Assembly (NCBI RefSeq): GCF_036231945.1
Contig: NZ_CP109599.1
Coordinates: 4,372,501 to 4,436,500, forward strand
Source of the DNA: Streptomyces sp. NBC_01429
GTDB taxonomy: Bacteria > Actinomycetota > Actinomycetes > Streptomycetales > Streptomycetaceae
Reading direction: 5' to 3'
DNA: 64,000 nucleotides
Shown: piece after piece, positions 8,271 to 17,510 of the stretch
Layout of the letters: each line of letters starts with the position of its first letter
Position numbering within the stretch: the stretch's first letter is position 1
Made by a program: the position numbers and the translations under genes
The notes under the pieces: model-generated
Database searches by the model: none
Seen by the model: the letters and a program-made list of their open reading frames with translations, nothing else
What the model was told of the DNA's origin: nothing

Positions 8271-9542
8271 GTGGGCCTTGTCGTGCAGAAGTACGGAGGC
8301 TCCTCCGTAGCCGATGCCGAGGGCATCAAGCGGGTCGCCAAGCGAATCGTCGATGCCAAGAAGAACGGCCACCAAGTGGTCGTCGTGGTGTCGGCGATGG
8401 GCGACACGACGGACGAGTTGATCGATCTCGCCGGGCAGGTATCCCCGATTCCCGCCGGGCGAGAGTTCGACATGCTGCTGACCGCCGGAGAGCGGATCTC
8501 CATGGCCCTGCTGGCCATGGCGATCAAAAACCTGGGGCACAACGCCCAGTCGTTCACCGGCAGCCAGGCGGGCGTCATCACCGACTCGGTCCACAACAAA
8601 GCGCGCATCATCGATGTCACGCCGGGCCGGATCCGTACCGCCCTCGACGAGGGCAACATCGCCATCGTCGCCGGGTTCCAGGGGGTGTCCCAGGACAAGA
8701 AGGACATCACCACCCTGGGCCGCGGCGGGTCGGACACCACCGCGGTCGCGCTCGCGGCCGCGCTGAACGCCGAGGTCTGTGAGATCTACACCGATGTGGA
8801 CGGTGTCTTCACCGCCGACCCCCGGGTCGTGACGAAGGCCCGGAAGATTGACTGGATCTCCTTCGGTGACATGCTGGAGCTGGCGAGTTCCGGCTCCAAG
8901 GTGCTGCTGCACCGGTGCGTGGAATACGCCCGCCGATACAACATTCCGATCCATGTACGGTCCTCCTTCTCGGGGCTTCCCGGCACATGGGTCAGCAACG
9001 AACCGCAAGGGGACCGCAAGGTGGAGCAGGCCATCATCTCCGGTGTCGCCCATGACACCTCCGAGGCGAAGATCACGGTCGTCGGGGTCCCCGACAAGCC
9101 CGGCGAGGCCGCGACGATCTTCCGTTCCATCGCGGACAACGAGATCAACATCGACATGATCGTGCAGAACGTCTCCGCCGCTTCGACCGGTCTCACCGAC
9201 ATTTCCTTCACGCTTCCGAAGACCGAGGGCCGCAAGGCGATCGACGCGCTGGAGAAGCTGAAGCCGAAGATCGGCTTCCACTCGCTCAGGTACGACGACC
9301 AGATCGCCAAGATCTCGCTGGTCGGCGCGGGTATGAAGACCAACCCGGGCGTGACCGCCGGCTTCTTCGAGGCGCTGTCGGACGCGGGCGTGAACATCGA
9401 GTTGATCTCGACATCCGAGATCCGTATCTCGGTCGTCACGCGCGCGGACGAGGTCACCGAGGCGGTACGTGCCGTGCACACCGCGTTCGGTCTGGACAGC
9501 GACTCGGACGAGGCCGTGGTGTACGGCGGCACCGGGCGATAG
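8271..9542 (+). CDS. ask: Aspartate kinase, alpha subunit with internal beta start
   Basis: The enzyme (EC 2.7.2.4) makes aspartyl phosphate, the first step to lysine, threonine, methionine and diaminopimelate. It has 423 residues: kinase motif VQKYGGSSVAD at the start, GRGGSDTTAVALAAAL at about 150-165, and two C-terminal ACT domains (TVVGVPDKPGEAATIF and SLVGAGMKTNPGVTAGFF) for feedback control. The start is GTG 8271 behind GAGCGAGGAGCG. An in-frame GTG at 9021 (codon 251, VEQAIISGVAHD) corresponds to the internal beta-subunit start known in Corynebacterium. asd follows 23 bases downstream. Confidence 0.95.
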   Translation: MGLVVQKYGGSSVADAEGIKRVAKRIVDAKKNGHQVVVVVSAMGDTTDELIDLAGQVSPIPAGREFDMLLTAGERISMALLAMAIKNLGHNAQSFTGSQAGVITDSVHNKARIIDVTPGRIRTALDEGNIAIVAGFQGVSQDKKDITTLGRGGSDTTAVALAAALNAEVCEIYTDVDGVFTADPRVVTKARKIDWISFGDMLELASSGSKVLLHRCVEYARRYNIPIHVRSSFSGLPGTWVSNEPQGDRKVEQAIISGVAHDTSEAKITVVGVPDKPGEAATIFRSIADNEINIDMIVQNVSAASTGLTDISFTLPKTEGRKAIDALEKLKPKIGFHSLRYDDQIAKISLVGAGMKTNPGVTAGFFEALSDAGVNIELISTSEIRISVVTRADEVTEAVRAVHTAFGLDSDSDEAVVYGGTGR

Positions 9543-9565
9543 CGGCCCGTAGGCGGGAGTACGCG

Positions 9566-10699
9566 ATGGACGGCATGCCGACGCTCGCGGTCGTGGGTGC
9601 GACCGGGGACGTCGGCTCTGCCGTTTCCGTCGCCTCCGTCAGCTCCGTCAGCTCCGTCAGCTCCGTCATGCTTCAGATCCTGTCGCAGCACGCGGATGTC
9701 TGGGGCGAGATCCGGCTCATCGCCGAGCCGCGCGCGGACGGCGGGGGTACGGGTCAGGGTCCGGGTGGCGGCACGCTGCTCGTACGGGGCGAGCCGACCG
9801 AGATCGTCGCGCTCTCCGAGGCCGCTTTCGACGGTGTCGACGTCGCGCTGTTCCTCGTACCGGACAAGGTGTCCGCCCAGTGGGCACCCGTCGCCGCCGC
9901 CAAGGGCGTGGTCGTCATCGACCGGTCGGCCGCCTTCCGGCTGGACCCGGACGTGCCGCTGGTCGTGCCCGAGGTGAACCCCCACGCCGTACGCGCCCGG
10001 CCGCGCGGCATCGTCGCGAGTCCGGGGTGCGCCACGCTGTCGATGATCGTGGCGGTCGGCGCGCTGCACGCGGAGTTCGGGGTGTCCGAGCTGGTCGTCT
10101 CGTCGTACCAGGCGGTCAGCGCGGCGGGCCGGGACGGTGTCGGCGCGCTGCGCGAGCAGCTCTCCCTGGTCGCGGGTACGGAGCTGGGCACGCGCCCGGG
10201 CGATGTGCGCCGGGCCGTGGGCGACACCACCGGGCCCTTCGCCGCACCGCTGGCGCTCAACGTGGTGCCGTGGGCGGGCGACCTGGAGGCGGACGGCTGG
10301 TCCTCGGAGGAGCTGGCGATCCGCGAGGAGACGCGCAAGGTCCTCGGCCTGCCGCGCCTGCCGGTGGTGGCGACTTGCGTGCGGGTGCCGGTGATCACCG
10401 CGCACTCCATGTCCGTACACGCGCGCTTCGAGCGGGAGGTCACCGTCGAGCGGGCGCACGAGATCCTGGCGACATCGCCGGGTGTCGTGCTGTTCGACAA
10501 CCCGGGGGCCGCCGACTTCCCCACGCCGGCCGATGTGGTGGGCACCGATCCGACCTGGGTGGGGCGGGTGCGGCGGTCGCCGGACGACCCCAGGGCGCTG
10601 GAGCTGTTCGTGTGCGGCGACAACCTGCGCAAGGGCGCGGCCCTGAACGCCGCCCAGATCGCCGAGGCCGTCGCCGTCGAGCTGACCGCAGAGCCGTAA
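9566..10699 (+). CDS. asd: Aspartate-semialdehyde dehydrogenase with an insertion after the nucleotide-binding loop
   Basis: The enzyme (EC 1.2.1.11) reduces aspartyl phosphate to the semialdehyde. It has 377 residues with Rossmann loop VVGATGDVGS (about 9-18), nucleophile Cys in VASPGCATLSM and DRSAAFRLD. The usual sequence around the nucleophile is NCTT, so the Gly before Cys and Ala after it are atypical but consistent with a second actinobacterial Asd group. About 15 extra residues (AVSVASVSSVSSVSS), encoded by GTCAGCTCC repeats at 9637-9666, separate the loop from the helix VMLQILSQ. It is co-transcribed with ask. Confidence 0.9.
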   Translation: MDGMPTLAVVGATGDVGSAVSVASVSSVSSVSSVMLQILSQHADVWGEIRLIAEPRADGGGTGQGPGGGTLLVRGEPTEIVALSEAAFDGVDVALFLVPDKVSAQWAPVAAAKGVVVIDRSAAFRLDPDVPLVVPEVNPHAVRARPRGIVASPGCATLSMIVAVGALHAEFGVSELVVSSYQAVSAAGRDGVGALREQLSLVAGTELGTRPGDVRRAVGDTTGPFAAPLALNVVPWAGDLEADGWSSEELAIREETRKVLGLPRLPVVATCVRVPVITAHSMSVHARFEREVTVERAHEILATSPGVVLFDNPGAADFPTPADVVGTDPTWVGRVRRSPDDPRALELFVCGDNLRKGAALNAAQIAEAVAVELTAEP

Positions 10700-11107
10700 C
10701 GCGCCCTTTGGGCGGTACCTGCCGGTACGCGGGCGGTGCGCGGGCGGTGCGCGGGCGGCGCAACTCCGCCCAAGTCGGTAACTCCGGGCCGTGGAACGGT
10801 AGTCGGCCGAAATCGGAAGCCGTCAAAGCTCAAAACTTTGTAAGATCCCTGTGAGCGTCCTGTGAGCAAGTCGCCTGTCTATGCCACTTGAACTGGGACG
10901 TTGTCTTGTTCGACGATGCGTGTGCGCCTTTCTGTGATTGCACTGCAACCGCTGGCTGACCGGGAAGCGTCTCTGCGGTCGCCCCTGTGCGGTGCCGCAC
11001 AAATGGGGCATAGGGGGAGAGCGGTAACGCATGAGGGTATTTGGTGCAACGTCAAACGGGGTGACGTGCGCGTACAACCCTGGCGGGGGGAAGCGTGTCC
11101 AACAGGC
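10700..11107. other. Long leader region before the sigma factor gene
   Basis: No gene is seen. A 9-base direct repeat (CCTGTGAGC) occurs at 10848-10856 and 10859-10867, 11 bases apart, one helical turn. A short CAAAG/CTTTG hairpin lies at about 10824-10840. These may be regulator sites or part of a promoter for the sigma factor gene, but nothing identifies the factor. Confidence 0.3.
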
Positions 11108-11773
11108 GTGGCAGAGGTTCTCGACATCACAGCGATCGGCCCCATGCGCGGCCCGGCGGTACGCCCCGTGCGGCGGCCCCGTGCGCCGGGCGGTGGTATG
11201 CCGGTGATCGCGCCCATGCCCGCCGCCCGCCCGGCCCGGATACCGTCCCAGCGCGAGGGCGTTGAGGACACGGTGGCCGCGGGGACCACCGTTGACCATC
11301 TGACCGAGACCTACCGGGCGCACTACCGCTCGCTGCTCGGTCTCGCCGCACTGCTGCTGGACGACACGGCCTCGTGCGAGGACGTCGTCCAGGAGGCGTT
11401 CATCCGGGTGCACTCCGCGCGCAATCGTGTCCGCGAGCCGGAGAAGACGCTCGCGTATCTGCGCCAGACGGTGGTGAATCTGTCCCGGTCCGCGCTGCGC
11501 CGCCGGATTCTCGGGCTGAAGCTGCTGTCGAAGCCGATGCCCGACATGGCGAGCGCCGAGGAGGGCGCGTACGACCTGCTGGAGCGGGACGCGCTGATCA
11601 AGGCGATGCGGGGATTGCAGCGCAGGCAGCGTGAGGTGCTGTCCCTGCGGTACTTCGCGGACATGACCGAGGCGCAGGTCGCCGAGACGCTGGGGATATC
11701 CCTGGGCTCGGTGAAGGCGTACGGGTCGCGCGGTATCGCGGCGCTGCGCGTCGCCATGGAGGCCACGACATGA
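11108..11773 (+). CDS. SigE-family (SigE-like group) ECF RNA polymerase sigma factor
   Basis: From GTG 11108 the product is 221 residues. Region 2 includes HLTETYRAHYRSLLGLAALLLDD and CEDVVQEAFIRVH; region 4 includes RRQREVLSLRYFADMTEAQVAETLGISLGSVKAYGSR (HTH). The N terminus is uncertain: the conserved MPVIAPMPAARPARIP block begins at an ATG at 11198, and another ATG at 11143 is also in frame. In Streptomyces coelicolor a sigma factor gene sits next to ask and asd in the same order. The downstream gene overlaps by ATGA and encodes a membrane protein that may act as its anti-sigma partner. Confidence 0.85.
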   Translation: MAEVLDITAIGPMRGPAVRPVRRPRAPGGGMPVIAPMPAARPARIPSQREGVEDTVAAGTTVDHLTETYRAHYRSLLGLAALLLDDTASCEDVVQEAFIRVHSARNRVREPEKTLAYLRQTVVNLSRSALRRRILGLKLLSKPMPDMASAEEGAYDLLERDALIKAMRGLQRRQREVLSLRYFADMTEAQVAETLGISLGSVKAYGSRGIAALRVAMEATT

Positions 11774-13119
11774 GCGGGGCCGACAAGAACCGCGAGAACC
11801 GCGAGAACCACGAGAGCCGCGAGAACCACAAGAAGGATCAGGACGGTCCGGATATCGGGCCGTTGCGTGACGTGACTGGGAACGGAACTGTGGACAACGG
11901 GCCGGAGAACGAGCTGAACGGCCGCGACGATGCCGGAGCCGACGACGCGGCCGGCGGCGACGCGGCCGGTGACGGCGCCGCGGACGGTGAGGACGACGCC
12001 GTCGTCACCCGCGCCTTTCCGGCCATCGCCGCGGCCGCGGCCCCGGATGACACGCACGGTGCGGACGACGCTCAGGACGCGCACAACGATCTGAACGGTC
12101 TGCTGGACGGCGACGAGTTGGCGCTGCGCCGTCTGATGCTCGGCGCCGTGGGCGAGCTGAAGCCCTCCGAGGGCGCCCTCGACCATCTGCGCAAGGCGGT
12201 ACCGACCAGGCGGGCCAGGAAGCGCCAGGCCGTCGTGGGTATGGCCGCCGCCGCGCTGCTGTTCGGTACGGCGATCCCCGCGTTCGTCCACGTCGCGAAC
12301 TCGACCAGCACCGACGGGCCCCGTCCCATCGCCGCCGGGCACGGCGAGGAGGCGCAGGGGGGCACCGGCGCCGACAAGGACTCCGGCGGCGGCAAGAAGG
12401 ACAAGGACCACCCCTCGGACAAGGTGTCCGAGGCCCAGGACGACCCCGAGGAGTCGGAGAAGCCGGCCACCGCCTCGGCCGGTTCCGCCGAGGGCGGCAG
12501 GAGCGGCGGCACCTCCAGCCGGGACGACGCCGCGAGCGACTACACGGCGAAGTCGATGAGCTGCGGTGCGAGCCAGCTGACGGTCACCGCCCAGGAGGCG
12601 GGAGCCCCCGACGCGTCGGGCAAGGTGTACGGGACGTTCCGTATCACCAACGTCTCCGGCTCCGCCTGCACGGTCACCGGCAGCGGCACGGTCGGTATCG
12701 GTACCGGTGGCGCCGCCGACGGCTCCAGGGTCGGTGTCGCGTCGCACATGGCGGGCGACGAGGCCACCGGACTTCCCGACCCGTCGCTCGCGGTGGCGTC
12801 GCTGTCGCTGGCGCCGAACGGCTCGTACGAGGTGAAGTTCGCCTGGGTGCCCTCGGACACCTGCCCGACCTCCGGCGCCTCACCCGCCCCCTCGACCTCG
12901 GAGGACACCTCGGGGGGCGTGCCCGGTGGTGGTGACGGCGGCACCGTGGACAACGGTGGCGCTGGCTCCGAGTCCCAGCTCGGCGGTGACGAGGGCACGC
13001 TGGACGGCAGCGTCTACGTCTCCCACACCACGGCGGCGGGCGCGCCGACCGCGTCGGCGACGATCCCCAACGCCTGCGCCGGCACCGTCTACCGGACGGG
13101 GCTGCTCAGCGCCTCGTAG
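11770..13119 (+). CDS. Single-pass membrane protein, putative anti-sigma partner
   Basis: The protein has 449 residues. The N-terminal 60 are Asn/Glu/Asp-rich, with RENH/REN repeats (about 8-24). A helical region NDLNGLLDGDELALRRLMLGAVGELKPSEGALDHLRKAV follows, then one membrane helix (about 157-176, AVVGMAAAALLFGTAIPAFV) and a large extracytoplasmic Ser/Gly/Asp-rich part with a beta-domain containing four cysteines (MSCGAS, SACTVT, DTCPTS, NACAGT). Topology (helical cytoplasmic region, one TM, outer domain) and the ATGA overlap with the sigma gene suggest sigma control, but no zinc-binding anti-sigma motif is present. Confidence 0.65.
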   Translation: MSGADKNRENRENHESRENHKKDQDGPDIGPLRDVTGNGTVDNGPENELNGRDDAGADDAAGGDAAGDGAADGEDDAVVTRAFPAIAAAAAPDDTHGADDAQDAHNDLNGLLDGDELALRRLMLGAVGELKPSEGALDHLRKAVPTRRARKRQAVVGMAAAALLFGTAIPAFVHVANSTSTDGPRPIAAGHGEEAQGGTGADKDSGGGKKDKDHPSDKVSEAQDDPEESEKPATASAGSAEGGRSGGTSSRDDAASDYTAKSMSCGASQLTVTAQEAGAPDASGKVYGTFRITNVSGSACTVTGSGTVGIGTGGAADGSRVGVASHMAGDEATGLPDPSLAVASLSLAPNGSYEVKFAWVPSDTCPTSGASPAPSTSEDTSGGVPGGGDGGTVDNGGAGSESQLGGDEGTLDGSVYVSHTTAAGAPTASATIPNACAGTVYRTGLLSAS

Positions 13120-13170
13120 GTCCGGGTGCACGCGGGCAGATGACGGAGGGACGCGCGCGGGCAGGCGGTC

Positions 13171-13923
13171 CTACGCGGCGGTCTCCAGGCCGAGCGCCCG
13201 GTCCTTGAGCGTCTCCGCCTCGCGCCTGACCAGCCGGAACCACATGAAGCCGACGAACCCGGCGAAGACGAACCACTCACCGGTGTAGCCGAGGTTCTGG
13301 AACGCCTTGAGGTCCAGCCCGCTGTTCTGCGGCGCCGCCGCCGGCACGGCCCGCAGCCCGTCCGGCGCGTCCGTGAGGGTCACCCAGGCGTTGTACACGT
13401 CGTACGGCACGACGTTGAGCAGCGACGCCGCGCTGATCATGGCGAGCTGTCCCTGCGGCAGACCGCCCCCCGCCGTCACCCCGGTGGATCCGGTGGACTC
13501 GGACGCCTGGAGCGATCCGGTGACGGTCACCTCGCCCTTGGGGGGCTCGGGCGCCGTCCTGCCCTCGGCCAGCCAGCCCCGCACCACGGGCAGCGCCTCG
13601 CCGTCGTCGGTGCGCAGCATGGTCAGAACGTACGCGCCGTTCGCGCCGTCCAGCTTCCGGTTGGGCACCAGGAACTGGTCCTCGTACCGTCCGCTCGCCG
13701 TGACATGGCGCCCCGACGTCTCCTGGTCGACGGGGAGCAGCGTCGCGAGCGCGACGGCGGGCCGCTCCCCGGGATCGGGCCGCGTCTTGGCGGCCTCATG
13801 GCTCGCGACACGGGCCTCGAAACGTCCGAGCTGCCATGTCCCCATGAAGATGCAGAAAGGGATCGCCAGCAGGACGAAGAGGTTGATCCCCAACCAGCGC
13901 GGAGTCACCAGGAACCGGTACAC
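13171..13923 (-). CDS. SURF1-family cytochrome oxidase assembly protein
   Basis: This 250-residue protein has one membrane helix at each end (about 12-28 LFVLLAIPFCIFMGTWQLGRFE, and 215-233 GEWFVFAGFVGFMWFRLVRR) and an external domain between them. Hallmarks are GTWQLGR, the GRY segment (ASGRYEDQFLVPNR), LPVVRGWLAEG and the C-terminal NLGYTGEWFVFAG. SURF1 proteins help insert heme a into aa3-type oxidase. The start GTG 13923 is followed by YRFLVTPRW, usual for the family. Confidence 0.9.
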   Translation of the reverse strand: MYRFLVTPRWLGINLFVLLAIPFCIFMGTWQLGRFEARVASHEAAKTRPDPGERPAVALATLLPVDQETSGRHVTASGRYEDQFLVPNRKLDGANGAYVLTMLRTDDGEALPVVRGWLAEGRTAPEPPKGEVTVTGSLQASESTGSTGVTAGGGLPQGQLAMISAASLLNVVPYDVYNAWVTLTDAPDGLRAVPAAAPQNSGLDLKAFQNLGYTGEWFVFAGFVGFMWFRLVRREAETLKDRALGLETAA

Positions 13924-14074
13924 CCCTCCACGGTACGGAACGCCGCCCCGCCGCCCGGTCCCGGGGCCACCCTTACGCCCCGGGACCGCCCTTACGTCCC
14001 GGTACCCCGACCGGTACCCCGACCGGTACCCCGACCGGTCCCCGAGGCCGTCGCGGGGACCGGTCGGGGACGGG

Positions 14075-15928
14075 TCACCCGTCCAGTCCGAGGTGCCTCC
14101 TCGCGAAGTCCAACTCCAGCCTGACCTGCTTGATGCGCTCCTCCACCACCAGCGAGCCGTGCCCCGCGTCGTAGCGGTACACCTCGTGGACCGCGTCCCT
14201 GGCCGCGAGCCGGTCCACGTAGTTCTCCACCTGGCGGATCGGGCAGCGCGGGTCGTTGACGCCCGCCGAGATGTAGACCGGGGCCTTCACCGCGTCGACG
14301 TACGTCAGCGGGGACGACGCCTCGAAGCGCTCGGGCACCTCCTCGGGCGTGCCGCCCAGCAGGGTGCGGTCCATCGCCTTCAGGGCTTCCATCTCGTCGT
14401 GGTACGCCGTCACATAGTCGGCGACCGGGACCGCGGCGAGCCCCACGGCCCAGCTGTCCGGCTGGGTGCCGAGGCCGAGCAGCGTGAGGTAGCCGCCCCA
14501 CGAGCCGCCCGCCAGGACCAGCTTCGACGGGTCGGCCAGACCGGAGTCGACCGCCCACTCGCGGACCGCCGCGATGTCCTCCAGCTCGATCAGCCCGATC
14601 CGGTGCTTGAGGGCGTCCGTCCACTCCCGGCCGTAGCCCGTCGACCCCCGGTAGTTGACCCGGACGACCGCGAAACCGTGGTCGACCCAGGCGGCCGGGC
14701 CCGCGGCGAACGCGTCGCTGTCGTGCCAGGTCGGGCCGCCGTGGATCTCGAAGACCGTGGGGAAGGGCCCCTTGCCGGCCGGCCGTTGCACCAGCGCGTG
14801 CACCCGGCCGCCGGGCCCCTCGGCCCAGGCGTCCTCCACCGGCACAGAGGCGGGCGCCCGCATCCCCGGCGGATCGAGGACGACCCCGCCCGCCGTGGAC
14901 CGCACCTCCGGCGGCCTGGCCGACGACGACCACAGATACTCGACGCTGCCGTCCGGCCGGGCGGTCGCCCCGGACACCGTCCCGGTCGGGGTCTCCACCT
15001 GGATCAGCGCGCTCTTGGCGAAGTCGTAGCGCCACAGCTCGCCACGGGCCTCGAAACTGTGCGAGACCAGCAGCTCCGACCCGTCCGGATACCACTCGGC
15101 GTTGACGTCGCCCGGCAGCTCGATAGCGAGGTCGGTCTCCTCGCCGGTCAGCGGATTCCAGACGGCGGGCTCCCAGCGGCCCCGGCGCTGATGGCCGATG
15201 AGCAGCCTGGGGTCCCCGTCCACCGGGGCGAAGCCCAGCACCTCAAGGCCCAGCTCACGGGTGCCGCCCTCGGTGTCGTCCAGCTCGCCCACCACCGAGC
15301 CGTCCAGCCGCAGCACCCGCAGCGCGGAGTGCATCGCGTCCCCGTGCTCGGTGTGCTCGATCGCGAGCAGTGTGCCGTCGTGGGAGAGGTCCCCGACCCC
15401 GGCCGACTGCCGGTGCCGGTAGATCTCGACGGGCTGCTCCCCGGGCCGCACGACATGCACCGTCGAGCCGTCCTCGTCGGTCGACCGCCCGACGACCGCC
15501 GTGCCGTCCCGGCCGAGGGCGAGTCCGGCCGGATAGGAGGGGGCGAGCCCCGGAGTCGCCGGCTCGTCCCGGCCGGTGGCGTCCTCGGGCGCGGTGGCGT
15601 CCTGGCCGGTGGCCGGGGCCTCGGCCAGGAAGGGCTGGCGCATCCAGACGCCGAACTCGTCCCCGTCCGTGTCCGAGAACCACCAGATCCACTCGCCGTC
15701 CGGAGAGAGCGTGCCGTCCGTCGTCCCGTTCGGCCGGTCGGTCACCTGGCGCTGCTCGCCGGTCGCGCGATCCCACGCGTACAGCTCGTACGTCCCTGTC
15801 GCGTTGGACACGAACAGCGACCGCGCGGGCGCGTCCTCCGCCCAGTCGGGCAGCGAAACCCGCGGCGCCCGGAAGCGCTTCTCCCACTCCGGCATCGGAT
15901 CCTGCGTCGCATCGGTGATCTCAGTCAT
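14075..15928 (-). CDS. S9 family prolyl oligopeptidase-like serine peptidase
   Basis: The product is 617 residues from ATG 15928. The N-terminal half is a WD40-like beta-propeller (TYELYAWDRATGEQRQVT, PDGEWIWWFSDTDGDEFG). The C-terminal third is an alpha/beta hydrolase: oxyanion segment HGGPTWHDSDAF, nucleophile Ser in LAGGSWGGYLTLLGLG, Asp in GVNDPRCPI and His in DAGHGSLV. No signal peptide is seen, so it is probably a cytoplasmic peptidase acting on short peptides. It is monocistronic by position. Confidence 0.9.
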   Translation of the reverse strand: MTEITDATQDPMPEWEKRFRAPRVSLPDWAEDAPARSLFVSNATGTYELYAWDRATGEQRQVTDRPNGTTDGTLSPDGEWIWWFSDTDGDEFGVWMRQPFLAEAPATGQDATAPEDATGRDEPATPGLAPSYPAGLALGRDGTAVVGRSTDEDGSTVHVVRPGEQPVEIYRHRQSAGVGDLSHDGTLLAIEHTEHGDAMHSALRVLRLDGSVVGELDDTEGGTRELGLEVLGFAPVDGDPRLLIGHQRRGRWEPAVWNPLTGEETDLAIELPGDVNAEWYPDGSELLVSHSFEARGELWRYDFAKSALIQVETPTGTVSGATARPDGSVEYLWSSSARPPEVRSTAGGVVLDPPGMRAPASVPVEDAWAEGPGGRVHALVQRPAGKGPFPTVFEIHGGPTWHDSDAFAAGPAAWVDHGFAVVRVNYRGSTGYGREWTDALKHRIGLIELEDIAAVREWAVDSGLADPSKLVLAGGSWGGYLTLLGLGTQPDSWAVGLAAVPVADYVTAYHDEMEALKAMDRTLLGGTPEEVPERFEASSPLTYVDAVKAPVYISAGVNDPRCPIRQVENYVDRLAARDAVHEVYRYDAGHGSLVVEERIKQVRLELDFARRHLGLDG

Positions 15929-16135
15929 GACCCCATTCTGCGCCCGGGGCCTGACATCGCGTTCGCGTCGGCCCCAGCCTGTGGATAACTTCGGCGATCC
16001 CGCTCCCACCGGCCCGTTCGACGTGCGATCGAGGTGTGAGGTGATCTCTCACCGGGCATCTCTGGGGGAGAGAGGTGCCCTCGTCCCGGAGCGCTTTCGC
16101 CTCCTCGTGCCGTACCGCGCGAAGGAAGGGACATG

Positions 16136-16852
16136 ATGGCTGTTTCACCCGCGCTCAAGGCCGAACGTTCCCGTATCCACGAGGAACTGGTGGCCGGGCA
16201 TACGCTCATGCGCCGCGGTGCCGCCCTGGTCGTCACCGCCTTCACCCGTCTCGCCGACGGAGAGCCCGTCGACGTCAGAACACTGATCGCGACCACCCGC
16301 TGGCTGATCGACTTCGTCGGCGGGCAGCGCGCGAGCGAGGTCAGGCTCTTCTGGCCGGTGCTGCGCGAGCTGTTTCCCGGTCCCGTCGCCGAACTCGACC
16401 GGACGGTGGCCGAGCGCGACGCGCTCGAAGCCGAGCTGCACGCGCTCGACCGGTCGGTCAACGCGATCGCCGCCCGCGAGGTGACCGGCGGGCGTGCCGA
16501 GGCCCTGGCGATCATCAGCCAGGCCACGATGTCGGGGCTGCCCTCCGCGCAGCGCGTACAGACCCTGGTGAACAGGCACTTCGACGAGGAGGAGCCGGTT
16601 CTGCTGGAGCTGATCCCGAGGGTGCCGGACCGCGATGTCGCGCGACTGCGCTGCGCGATCCTCCAGAGCGCTCCGCGCACCGGCCCGCATCTGGTGTTCG
16701 GGCTGCTGGAGGACCCGGACCGGCTGCCGGGCCACACGGCCCTGATGAGTAATTTCCCGGCGTCCGTGCGGTTGCTGCGCCCGGTGCTGCTGGCGCGTTA
16801 CCGATCCGTCAAGAGGGCGCTCGGCGTCTCCGAGCTGGAAGGGGCGCGGTAG
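16136..16852 (+). CDS. Hemerythrin-like (HHE-type) helical protein
   Basis: The protein has 238 residues and is mainly helical. Possible metal-binding residues follow a hemerythrin-like pattern: HEELVAGHTLMRRG near residue 15-28 and RHFDEEEPVLLELIPR near 142-157. The spacing is less complete than in a canonical HHE domain, so the family call is tentative. ATG 16136 or the ATG immediately before it (16133) may be used; AAGGGA lies just upstream. It stands alone, and the function is not evident. Confidence 0.45.
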   Translation: MAVSPALKAERSRIHEELVAGHTLMRRGAALVVTAFTRLADGEPVDVRTLIATTRWLIDFVGGQRASEVRLFWPVLRELFPGPVAELDRTVAERDALEAELHALDRSVNAIAAREVTGGRAEALAIISQATMSGLPSAQRVQTLVNRHFDEEEPVLLELIPRVPDRDVARLRCAILQSAPRTGPHLVFGLLEDPDRLPGHTALMSNFPASVRLLRPVLLARYRSVKRALGVSELEGAR

Positions 16853-16909
16853 GCCGCGGTAGCCCGACCGGAAGCGGGCTTGTTGGCCGGGGAGGTCGTG
16901 CGGGATACT

Positions 16910-16925
16910 TCTACAGCGCTGTAGA
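16910..16925. promoter_or_regulatory. 16-bp perfect palindrome upstream of tatA-like gene
   Basis: TCTACAGCGCTGTAGA is fully self-complementary and lies 127 bases before the start of the small tatA-like gene. The TACA-TGTA half-sites resemble those of BlaI/MecI/CopY-family repressors, although those usually have a two-base rather than a four-base spacer. A related GCGCGGTAGA follows immediately. I read it as an operator with no known regulator. Confidence 0.45.
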
Positions 16926-17051
16926 TACGGATAGCGCGGTAGATGAAGACATTGAGGGGTATCACCTGATGTTTCCGCATGAGATCCATGAGGTTTGTGC
17001 GATCCATCGGATTCACCGGACCCCGTCCGTCCCCGGGAGAGAGCAGACCTG

Positions 17052-17309
17052 ATGTTCGGCTTCAGTGAGCTGGCCCTGATTCTTCTCGTCATCTTCGTGA
17101 TCGTCGGGGTGAAGAAGCTGCCCGAGCTGACCCGCTCGGCGGGCAAGGCCGCGCGCATCCTCAAGAGCGAGAAGGCCGCGCTCAAGGAGGACGGGAAGGC
17201 CGACGGCGTCCCGACGGGCTCCGTGCGTCCGGGCGAGCCGCAGGCCGGGCGCCGTATCGTCACCGGCACGATCGTCGACCGGGACCAGCCGCCCACGCGC
17301 TCCTCCTGA
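17052..17309 (+). CDS. TatA/E-family twin-arginine translocase subunit
   Basis: This 85-residue protein has the TatA layout: a membrane helix (about 5-19, SELALILLVIFVIVG), the hinge VKKLPELTRSAGKAARILKSE with amphipathic helix, and a short charged tail. TatA forms the pore component of the Tat exporter for folded proteins. It lacks the usual FG hinge (here VGVKKLPE). A second TatA paralogue is at 22576. No tatB or tatC is adjacent. GAGAGAG lies before ATG 17052. Confidence 0.8.
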   Translation: MFGFSELALILLVIFVIVGVKKLPELTRSAGKAARILKSEKAALKEDGKADGVPTGSVRPGEPQAGRRIVTGTIVDRDQPPTRSS

Positions 17310-17436
17310 CCTCACCTGAAAGCGTCGTTCTTCGAAAAGCCCGTCCCTGAAAGCCGCCGCCCCCGCCACCGGCCGGGGTCGGTCCGTCGCCCGCTGTGGC
17401 CGATGCGCGGCTTCCGGCGCACAGGGTGCCCCTAGA

Positions 17437-17464
17437 CTGAATCGCCTGGTTCAGCAGGATTCAG
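17437..17464. promoter_or_regulatory. Candidate ArsR-type operator (CTGAATC...GATTCAG)
   Basis: Seven-base arms at 17437-17443 and 17458-17464 are exact reverse complements, with a third TTCAG copy between them. The site lies 46 bases before the ArsR-like gene and its ATPase partner. Winged-helix metal sensors usually bind such sites over their own promoter. Confidence 0.4.
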
Positions 17465-17510
17465 GGATACGGATACGGGCCGACGGTCCGCGTGGGAACG
17501 GGAGAGCGAT

